From JAHEME01 sp034435035 (lineage in GTDB: Bacteria > Chloroflexota > Anaerolineae > Aggregatilineales > UBA3940): a stretch of 5,684 bases of DNA. A model generated the notes under the pieces. That model saw only the letters and a program-made list of their open reading frames with translations, was not told the origin of the DNA and made no database searches. The DNA lies in NCBI GenBank assembly GCA_034435035.1, contig DAOTXW010000035.1, positions 1 to 5,684 on the forward strand, given 5' to 3'. Shown piece after piece: positions 1 to 4,767 of the stretch (its first letter is position 1; each line of letters starts with the position of its first letter). The position numbers and the translations under genes were made by a program.

Positions 1-9
1 GGCGCGGCT

Positions 10-768
10 GTGAGCGACCGCGCCTCGCGCCGCGAGGCCCCCCGCGGGGCGCGCACCCGCTTCGACCGCCGCGGGCAGAACGCCCTGTTCATCGGCGGCG
101 CGGCCGTGCTGCTGGCCATCGCCGCGCTGGTGGTCCTGTTCATCGTGACCCAGGAGGGGGCCAGCCAGCGCGCCTTCGACGTGACGCCGCGCAACTTCGA
201 CCTGTGGGCCGTCTACCCGAACGGGCGGCTGCGCTTCGCCACCCTGTTCACGCTGGACGACACGATCGCGACGGGCGCGGCGACCGAGACCGTCACCGCC
301 GCCGGGCCGCTGGTGGCCTCCGCCGATCAGATCGTCTCCCGCGAGGCCGTCGGGGCGGCGCTGATCGGCCAGGAGCTGCAGCCCGGCCCCGGCCAGGACA
401 GCGCCCTGCTGTTCGAGCTGTTCACGCTGGAGCGCGAACGGAGCGGCCAGCCCTACGGCATCGACGTGTTCACCGCCGGCTCGCCGTATGCCTACGCGGA
501 GGCCGACGGGACCCAGGTGCTGGCGCTGGGCACGGAGGTGCAGACCGCCTACGCGCAGGTGATCGTGGCGGTGGCGGTGCCCGTTTCGGCCCGGCCCGCG
601 CCGGATGAGGCGTTCCCGCCCTACCGCCGCGCCCGCATCGACGGCTGGCAGGTGTTCTACTTCGACGCGACCACCGTGCAGGCCGGCGATTCGATCCGGG
701 TGCGCTTCCAGCCCATCGCCGCCGCCCCGCCCGACCTCGATGTGCTGGAGGTCAACGCGCGCCGGTAG
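10..768 (+). CDS. Membrane-anchored protein of unknown function (one N-terminal TM segment)
   Basis: The 252-residue protein is not recognised. Residues 1-25 are rich in Arg and charged. Residues about 26-46 (LFIGGAAVLLAIAALVVLFI) form one clear hydrophobic segment. The remaining about 205 residues look like a soluble, beta-rich domain without Cys, ending in GWQVFYFDATTVQAGDSIRV followed by a Pro-rich tail. The positive-inside rule places the N-terminus in the cytoplasm and the bulk outside the membrane; this topology is inference. The start is GTG at 10-12. It overlaps a TGA at 11-13 (GTGA), the usual geometry of translational coupling to an upstream gene, of which only the last codons would be in view. 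The Shine-Dalgarno site would lie outside the window. The stop TAG (766-768) falls inside the first unit of a 20-bp repeat array, so the last residues (NARR) are encoded by repeat-like DNA. No catalytic motif was seen. The gene is well supported as an ORF; its function is open. Confidence 0.8.
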   Translation: MSDRASRREAPRGARTRFDRRGQNALFIGGAAVLLAIAALVVLFIVTQEGASQRAFDVTPRNFDLWAVYPNGRLRFATLFTLDDTIATGAATETVTAAGPLVASADQIVSREAVGAALIGQELQPGPGQDSALLFELFTLERERSGQPYGIDVFTAGSPYAYAEADGTQVLALGTEVQTAYAQVIVAVAVPVSARPAPDEAFPPYRRARIDGWQVFYFDATTVQAGDSIRVRFQPIAAAPPDLDVLEVNARR

Positions 769-773
769 GCGCG
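758..773 (+). other. GC-only stem-loop containing the stop codon of the first gene
   Basis: The sequence cgcgccggtaggcgcg has 6-bp perfect arms and a GGTA loop, and the TAG stop (766-768) begins in the loop. An alternative pairing of aacgcgc (754-760) with gcgcgtt (769-775) is also possible. No T-run follows, so it is not a canonical intrinsic terminator, but it could slow RNA polymerase or protect the 3' end of the mRNA. The pairing is seen in the sequence; the function is inference. Confidence 0.5.
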
Positions 774-914
774 TTCGCGCGCCGGTAGGCGCGTTCGCGC
801 AGCGGTAGGCACGTTCGCGCAGCGGTAGGCGCGTTCGCGCAGCGGCATCTGCGTTCGCGCAGCGGCATCTGCGTTCGTGCAGCGGCATCTGCGTTCGCGC
901 GCCGGTAGGCGCGT
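761..914. repeat. Array of seven and a partial eighth 20-bp tandem repeats with hairpin potential
   Basis: Units start at 761, 781, 801, 821, 841, 861 and 881, with a 14-nt partial unit at 901-914. There are three variants. Type A is gccggtaggcgcgttcgcgc (761, 781, and the partial unit). Type B is agcggtaggcgcgttcgcgc (801 with one change, and 821). Type C is agcggcatctgcgttcgcgc (841, 861 with one change, 881). The core cgttcg is shared by the full units. A-A junctions can fold as cgcgcc-ggta-ggcgcg (for example 758-773 and 898-913). C-C junctions can fold as cgcag-cggcat-ctgcg in the same register. B units pair poorly. The 20-nt period is not a multiple of three, so the array is unlikely to be coding. 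It starts across the stop codon of the preceding gene and ends before the inverted repeat at 935. It could be a REP-like element, an inefficient transcription end, or a protein-binding array. The repeat itself is certain; its role is not. Confidence 0.93.
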
Positions 915-934
915 GGAGAGAGGGGGCAGGGGCG

Positions 935-1009
935 CCCGGATTCACCCTGGAGGGCACAGAGAAACGACCTTTCAGATAGTTCGATCTGTGACCCTCTGTA
1001 TTCTCCGGG
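935..1009. repeat. Long imperfect inverted repeat (structured RNA, terminator or degenerate small palindromic element)
   Basis: The outer arms are cccgga (935-940) and tccggg (1004-1009). The inner arm 950-960 (gagggcacaga) pairs with 985-996 (tctgtgaccctc) over 11 bp, with a single bulged A at 991. The 24-nt loop (961-984) itself holds part of a competing small dyad, cagat (973-977) with atctg (984-988). The patch is visibly richer in A and T than the genes around it. It lies between the tandem repeat array and the promoter of the beta-helix gene. There is no T-run directly after the stem. It may separate transcription of the first gene from the next one, or be a worn small mobile palindrome. 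No protein is encoded here. Confidence 0.55.
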
Positions 1010-1033
1010 GTTGACCTTTCCCCCTCCCGCCTC

Positions 1034-1062
1034 TTGACCCGCGCCGGCGGCCGGTTTATGAT
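1034..1062 (+). promoter_or_regulatory. Sigma70-type promoter for the beta-helix gene
   Basis: A -35 box TTGACC (1034-1039) and a -10 box TATGAT (1057-1062) are separated by exactly 17 nt, each one base from consensus. Transcription would start near 1069, giving a leader of about 63 nt before the ATG at 1132. The leader contains a GC stem, agcgc (1071-1075) with gcgct (1084-1088). A second TTGACC lies 23 bp upstream (1011-1016) without a matching -10 box. This is the best promoter match seen in the window. Confidence 0.7.
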
Positions 1063-1117
1063 GTTCCATGAGCGCGCCGCCGGGCGCTGCCATCAGTGCG
1101 CGGCGTCCGGGGTAGCC

Positions 1118-1123
1118 AGGAGA
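1118..1123 (+). promoter_or_regulatory. Ribosome binding site deciding the start of the beta-helix gene
   Basis: AGGAGA at 1118-1123 lies 8 nt before ATG 1132. It favours that ATG over the in-frame GTG at 1096, which has no comparable site and would place 12 polar residues ahead of the signal peptide. Confidence 0.75.
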
Positions 1124-1131
1124 TCCGCCCG

Positions 1132-2988
1132 ATGACGCCACGCATCCTCTCCCACCGCCTCCTCCGCCCCGCCCGGCTGGCCGGCCTGAGCGCCGCGCTG
1201 GCTCTCTCCCTGGCGCCGACGGGCGCCGCCGTGGCCGCGCCGCCGCTGGCGCAGTGGTGCCCCGGCTCGCTGGGCTACGGCGATCCGGGCTGCGGGCTGT
1301 TCAGCACCGTCCAGAACGCGGTGGATGCCGCGGTGCTGGCCGCCGTCCCCGGCTCGATCTTCGTCGAATCGGGCACCTTCGCCGAAAGTGTCGTCATCGA
1401 CGGCCTGGACGGCGTCTACTTCCAGGGCGAGGCCGACCTCAACGGGCCGACGACGATCGACGGGCCGGTCACTATCCTCAACAGCGCCAATATCGACCTG
1501 TGGAACTTCACGATCACCGGCGGGCTGTCCCTCGCTGGCGACGGCGGGGCGTTCGCGCTGGAGCACCTGGTGGCCAGCGTGGACATCCGGGACAGCCACT
1601 TCGACGATACCGGCGTGTACGGGTACGGGCTGGTGGTCAACTGGCACACCGGCCCGATCGTGCTGGAGGACGTCACCGCCGGCAAGAACAGCGGCCCGGG
1701 CGTCTTTCTGAACAACGCCTGGGGCGGCCCGGCCCCGGTGCTGGTGCAGTCCAGCCGCTTCGACCAGAACGCCGGCTACGGACTGCGCATCCTGGCCGCC
1801 GGGACGGTCACCCTGACCGATGTCAGCGCCAGCAAGAACGGGAGCAGCGGCGCCATCGTGGACACCAGCACGGGGCCGACCGCCGCCGTCTGGGTCACGG
1901 TGGATAGCGCCAGCCAGAGCCGGTTCGACGGCAACGGCGGCACCGGCCTGAACATCACGGCCGGCGGCGGGATCACCCTGATCAACGTGAGCGCCCGCAA
2001 GAACGGCAACCTGGGCGCCGCGCTGGACAACACCGCGGGGACTTCCCCGGTGCAGATCGAGGGGATGAACGGCAACCGCTTCGAGGGCAACGGCGGCAGC
2101 GGCCTGGAGGTCGCCTCGAACAACACCATCAACCTCCTGAGCGCGAGCGTCAGCAAGAACGGCAACGGCGCAGAGCTGGATAACACCACCGGGACGGGCG
2201 GCATCGTGATCGGCCAGTGTGAGTTCAACAAGAACCAGACCTTCGGCCTGTTGGTGCATACAACCGGCACAATCCAGGCGGCGGATGTGAGCGCCGGCAA
2301 GAACGGCGACTCCGGCGCGCTGCTGGACGGGGCGGCCGGCGTGACCCTCGCCGCCGACGATGCCAGCCTGAACCGGTTTGACGGCAACGCGGCCCAGGGG
2401 CTGATCGTCACCTCGGGCGGGACGGTCAGCCTGAGCGATGTGAGCGCCAGCAAGAACGGCCTGCACGGCGCGGCCATCAGCGCCGCCGATGTCATCCTGG
2501 CGACGGGCGCGGCCAGCCTGAACCGGTTTGACAAGAACGACGGGTACGGCCTGTCTGTGACAGCCGGCGGGAGCATCGCGCTGGCCGATGTGAGCGCCAG
2601 CAAGAACGGCTTCTCCGGGCTGCTGGTCTTCGACGGGGATGTCACCCTCACCACGCTGGCGGCCGGCCTGAACCGCCTGGAAAAGAACGGCCAGGAGGGC
2701 CTGTACGCCTACCTGGTGCGCAGCGTGGTGGTGGAGAACACCCGCGCCAGCGGAAACGGGACGGCCGGCGGCAGCTGGGCCGGGCTGTATCTGGACACCA
2801 GCGACGACAGCGGGCCGGCGACGGTCACCTGCAGCGCGGCGGCCGGCAACAGCGGCGACGGCGTCTTCGCCTACCTGGTCGGGGGCACGCTGACGCTCAA
2901 CAGCGTCACCTTCGGCGGCAACGGCGGGCTGGACGTGAACCTGCTGCTGGGCGGCGGGCCGGTGATCAACGCGGTGGCCTGCCCGTAG
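1132..2988 (+). CDS. Secreted right-handed parallel beta-helix repeat protein (pectin-lyase-like fold)
   Basis: The 618-residue protein begins with an Arg-rich n-region and a hydrophobic core (LAGLSAALALSLAPTGAAVA). Signal peptidase cleavage is likely near residue 35-36, so it is predicted to be exported. Residues about 57-115 (STVQNAVDAAV, then GSIFVESGTF) are the usual entry into a pectin-lyase-like beta-helix. From about residue 150 to 600 two coil types alternate: one with RF(D/E)xN then GL, one with DVSASKNG then a small residue run. Each pair takes about 50 residues. Coil asparagines fall at 186, 213, 236, 268, 291, 320, 343, 368, 391, 419, 442, 469, 492, 519, 542, 573 and 597, an Asn ladder typical of parallel beta-helices. 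No cell-wall sorting signal, lipobox or C-terminal TM segment is present, so release or non-covalent surface binding is likely. No catalytic residues can be assigned. It could be a polysaccharide-binding or degrading enzyme, an adhesin, or a structural surface protein. The start at ATG 1132 is chosen for its Shine-Dalgarno site and signal peptide; GTG 1096 is the alternative. It has its own promoter. Confidence 0.88.
   Translation: MTPRILSHRLLRPARLAGLSAALALSLAPTGAAVAAPPLAQWCPGSLGYGDPGCGLFSTVQNAVDAAVLAAVPGSIFVESGTFAESVVIDGLDGVYFQGEADLNGPTTIDGPVTILNSANIDLWNFTITGGLSLAGDGGAFALEHLVASVDIRDSHFDDTGVYGYGLVVNWHTGPIVLEDVTAGKNSGPGVFLNNAWGGPAPVLVQSSRFDQNAGYGLRILAAGTVTLTDVSASKNGSSGAIVDTSTGPTAAVWVTVDSASQSRFDGNGGTGLNITAGGGITLINVSARKNGNLGAALDNTAGTSPVQIEGMNGNRFEGNGGSGLEVASNNTINLLSASVSKNGNGAELDNTTGTGGIVIGQCEFNKNQTFGLLVHTTGTIQAADVSAGKNGDSGALLDGAAGVTLAADDASLNRFDGNAAQGLIVTSGGTVSLSDVSASKNGLHGAAISAADVILATGAASLNRFDKNDGYGLSVTAGGSIALADVSASKNGFSGLLVFDGDVTLTTLAAGLNRLEKNGQEGLYAYLVRSVVVENTRASGNGTAGGSWAGLYLDTSDDSGPATVTCSAAAGNSGDGVFAYLVGGTLTLNSVTFGGNGGLDVNLLLGGGPVINAVACP
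1819..2610 (+). repeat. Intragenic DNA repeats of about 150 bp encoding beta-helix coil pairs
   Basis: The block beginning gatgtgagcgccagcaagaa is identical over 24 bp at 2437-2460 and 2587-2610, exactly 150 bp apart. Close variants lie at 1819 and 2284. The block gccagcctgaaccggtttga is identical over 21 bp at 2362-2382 and 2512-2532, also 150 bp apart. The spacing equals 50 codons, one coil pair, so frame is kept. The C-terminal units are the most alike and the N-terminal ones have diverged more, which suggests growth by tandem duplication. Confidence 0.8.
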
Positions 2989-2992
2989 CGGC

Positions 2993-3006
2993 GGGGCGCC
3001 TGCCCC
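2993..3006 (+). terminator. Short GC hairpin just after the beta-helix gene, possible weak terminator
   Basis: The sequence ggggcgcctgcccc has 5-bp perfect arms and a 4-nt loop, starting 5 nt after the TAG stop (2986-2988). A second small hairpin, gtgtcatccgacac, lies at 3040-3053. Neither is followed by a T-run, so intrinsic termination is uncertain. Confidence 0.3.
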
Positions 3007-3076
3007 TGACCGAAGGGCGCGGCGGACGCTTCCCCGGACGTGTCATCCGACACCCCCGATCCCTGCCGCCTGACCG

Positions 3077-3105
3077 TTCCCGCCCGCCCGCTGCTGCGCT
3101 ACAAT
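3077..3105 (+). promoter_or_regulatory. Putative promoter of the CooC-type gene pair
   Basis: TACAAT (3100-3105) is a good -10 box. The hexamer 17 nt upstream, TTCCCG (3077-3082), matches only three bases of the -35 consensus, so the promoter would need an activator or be weak. Transcription would begin near 3112, inside the first copy of the direct repeat described next. Confidence 0.45.
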
Positions 3106-3108
3106 CAG

Positions 3109-3150
3109 GGGCATCACCTGTCTGTGGACAGGGCATCACCGGTCTGTGGA
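3109..3150 (+). promoter_or_regulatory. Direct repeat with internal dyad in the leader of the CooC pair, candidate operator
   Basis: Copy 1 (3109-3128) is gggcatcacctgtctgtgga. Copy 2 (3131-3150) differs at one base of 20. The 22-bp period is about two helical turns, as expected for two protein subunits binding the same DNA face. Between them lies a perfect dyad, cctgtc-tgtg-gacagg (3117-3132). Copy 2 runs directly into the Shine-Dalgarno sequence GGAGGG (3148-3153), so a bound protein or an RNA fold could cover both the transcription start and the ribosome site. The repeat is seen directly; the regulatory role is inferred. Confidence 0.6.
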
Positions 3151-3153
3151 GGG
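3148..3153 (+). promoter_or_regulatory. Ribosome binding site deciding the start of the first CooC-type gene
   Basis: GGAGGG ends 7 nt before ATG 3161. It supports ATG 3161 over the in-frame GTG at 3146, which would overlap this very site and add five residues not seen before the beta strand MKLAISGKGG in this family. Confidence 0.8.
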
Positions 3154-3160
3154 CTGCCCG

Positions 3161-3940
3161 ATGAAGCTCGCGATCTCCGGAAAAGGCGGCGTCGGCAAGA
3201 CGACCCTCGCCGCGCTGCTGGCCCAGGCCTACGCCGACGCCGGCCGCGACGTGCTGGCGGTGGACGCCGACCCCTCGCCGTGCCTGGCCGGGGCGCTCGG
3301 CTTCCCCGACGATCTGCGGGCGCGCCTGTCGCCCATCAGCCAGATGGACGCCCTGATCGAGGAGCGCACCGGCGCCAAACCCGGCACGGTCGGCGGCTTC
3401 TTCACCCTCAACCCGCGGGTGGACGACATCCCGGAGCGCTTCAGCGTCACGCACCGCGGCGTGCGCCTGCTGGAGATGGGCGCGGTCGATACGGGCGGGC
3501 GCGGCTGCATCTGCCCGGAAGCCGCCATGCTCAAGACCCTGTTCACCCATCTGCTCTTTCGCAGGGACGACGTGCTGATCCTGGACATGTACGCCGGCGT
3601 CGAACACCTGGGCCGCGCCACCGTGGATTTTGTGGATGCGATGGTGGTCGTCGTCGAGCCGACGCGCCGCAGCCTGGGCACGGCGGCGCAGATCACCCGG
3701 CTGGCGCACGACATCGGCCTGACGCGGCTGTGGCTGGCCGGCAACAAGGTGCGCGACGCCGACGAGGCGGCCTTCCTGGAAGCCGGGACGCCCGGCCTGC
3801 CGCTGCTGGGCTGGCTGCCCGCCGATCTGCGCGTGCAGGAGGCCGACCGGCTGGGCATCCCGGTGTATGATCATGTGCCCGCCCTGCGCGAGGCGGCGCA
3901 GGCGATGGCCGACCGGCTGGCCGCGCCAGCCCCGGCCTGA
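3161..3940 (+). CDS. cooC: CooC-type nickel-insertion ATPase (carbon monoxide dehydrogenase maturation factor)
   Basis: This 259-residue SIMIBI-class P-loop ATPase of the MinD/Mrp superfamily belongs to the CooC subgroup. The deviant Walker A GKGGVGKTT is at residues 7-15, with signature Lys8 and P-loop Lys13. The switch motif VDADPS is at 34-39 (Asp35, Asp37), Walker B-like LDMYAGVEHL at 141-150, and base-contacting NK at 195-196. GCIC gives a CxC motif (Cys116, Cys118) at the place where CooC dimers bind zinc or nickel. Length and motif order match family members of about 250-260 residues. Known CooC proteins are cytoplasmic dimers that hydrolyse ATP to load nickel into the C-cluster of anaerobic CO dehydrogenase (CooS). 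The gene leads a two-gene unit; the second family member starts 26 nt downstream. No CODH gene is in the window, so the client enzyme is unknown. It lacks a TM segment and the partition partners expected of a ParA or MinD protein. ATG 3161 is chosen because of its Shine-Dalgarno site. Confidence 0.88.
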   Translation: MKLAISGKGGVGKTTLAALLAQAYADAGRDVLAVDADPSPCLAGALGFPDDLRARLSPISQMDALIEERTGAKPGTVGGFFTLNPRVDDIPERFSVTHRGVRLLEMGAVDTGGRGCICPEAAMLKTLFTHLLFRRDDVLILDMYAGVEHLGRATVDFVDAMVVVVEPTRRSLGTAAQITRLAHDIGLTRLWLAGNKVRDADEAAFLEAGTPGLPLLGWLPADLRVQEADRLGIPVYDHVPALREAAQAMADRLAAPAPA

Positions 3941-3966
3941 CCGATGAGAGGGACAAGGATCGATCC

Positions 3967-4752
3967 ATGACCACCACCATCGCACTGGCCGGCAAGGGCG
4001 GCGTCGGCAAGACGACCCTCGCCGGCCTGACCATCAAGTACCTGATCGAGCAGCACGACGGCGCCGTGCTGGCCATCGACGCCGACCCCAGCAGCAACCT
4101 GAACATGGTGCTGGGCCTCGACCTGGAGTGGACGGTCGGGGACATCCGGGAGGACATGCTGGGGCAGGTCAAGCAGTCGCTGCTGGCCGGCGGCGCGGCG
4201 ATGGGGGCGCTGTCCGGCGGCGTCAGCAAGCGCGAATACCTGGACCGCGAGATCCGGCAGGTGATGGCCGAGGGCAGCCGCTTCGACCTGATCGCCATGG
4301 GCCGCGGCGAGGGGCCAGGCTGCTACTGCGCGGTCAACCACAACCTGCGCGAGGTCATCGACGGCATCAGCCGCCACTACCGCTACGTGGTGATCGACAA
4401 CGAGGCCGGCATGGAGCACCTCTCCCGCCGCACTACCCGCGATGTGCAGCACCTGCTGATCGTCACCGACCCCACCCAGCGCGGGCTGGTGGCCGCCGAG
4501 CGCATCGCCGGCTTCCGGCGCGAGCTGGACATCCAGATCGAGAACGCCTACCTGATCGTCAATGGGCTGACCGGCCCCATGCCCGCCCCGCTTCAGGCGG
4601 CCATCGACCGGCTGGACGTGCCGCTGCTGGGCACCATCCCCCGCGACGCCACCCTCTCGGAGTTCGAGTTCAGCGGCCGGCCCGTGGTGGAGCTGGGCGC
4701 CGATTCGCCCGTGTACCGCGCCGTGACGGAGATGCTGGGCAAGATCCTGTAG
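3967..4752 (+). CDS. cooC: Second CooC/AcsF-type nickel-insertion ATPase
   Basis: This 261-residue cytoplasmic P-loop ATPase has deviant Walker A GKGGVGKTT at 9-17 (Lys10, Lys15) and IDADPS at 37-42. The stretch SKREYLDREIRQ is at 87-98, followed by MGRGEGPGCYC at 111-121 with the CxC pair Cys119/Cys121. Walker B-like VIDNEAGMEHLSRRTT is at 142-157. The EGPGCYC and DNEAGMEHLSRRTT signatures, plus the longer central insertion, place it in the branch often annotated as AcsF or CooC-like and tied to acetyl-CoA synthase or CODH maturation. It is therefore a diverged paralogue of its neighbour, not a fresh copy. AAGGA at 3955-3959 lies 7 nt before the ATG. The 26-nt gap to the upstream gene indicates co-transcription. 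It may serve a different nickel enzyme from its neighbour or form a mixed dimer; both ideas are inference. The 3' end lies only 15 nt from the stop of the convergent hydrolase gene. Confidence 0.87.
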   Translation: MTTTIALAGKGGVGKTTLAGLTIKYLIEQHDGAVLAIDADPSSNLNMVLGLDLEWTVGDIREDMLGQVKQSLLAGGAAMGALSGGVSKREYLDREIRQVMAEGSRFDLIAMGRGEGPGCYCAVNHNLREVIDGISRHYRYVVIDNEAGMEHLSRRTTRDVQHLLIVTDPTQRGLVAAERIAGFRRELDIQIENAYLIVNGLTGPMPAPLQAAIDRLDVPLLGTIPRDATLSEFEFSGRPVVELGADSPVYRAVTEMLGKIL

Positions 4753-4767
4753 CCCCGCCGCGCCGCC

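Noticed and set aside
761..914. CRISPR array
   Set aside because: The 20-bp units follow each other directly with no unique spacers, and no cas gene is present.
1061..1135. 24-codon upstream frame whose TGA overlaps the ATG at 1132
   Set aside because: Its ATG begins inside the predicted -10 box and has no ribosome site, so it would not be on the transcript from that promoter.
752..1141. 129-codon - strand frame across the tandem repeats
   Set aside because: A 20-bp unit stays open in several frames by composition alone. The peptide is a low-complexity Arg/Ala product and the frame runs through the promoter and inverted repeat.
1093..2466. 457-codon open frame on the - strand opposite the beta-helix gene
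   Set aside because: Its periodic pattern (VLAGAHI-type repeats) mirrors the sense repeats and the GC-rich codons. It has no signal, domain or ribosome site, while the sense protein has a signal peptide and fold.
3109..3160. Known riboswitch in the cooC leader
   Set aside because: The leader from the predicted start is only about 50 nt, and no conserved riboswitch core is recognisable.
2966..3985. 339-codon - strand frame opposite cooC
   Set aside because: The + strand frame carries complete Walker A, CxC and Walker B-like motifs; the antisense product has no recognisable motif.
3161..4752. ParA/MinD partition or cell-division pair
   Set aside because: The CxC motif, the (I/M)xAGxEHL signature and overall alignment fit CooC/AcsF. 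There is no ParB, MinC or MinE, no centromere-like array and no membrane-targeting helix.
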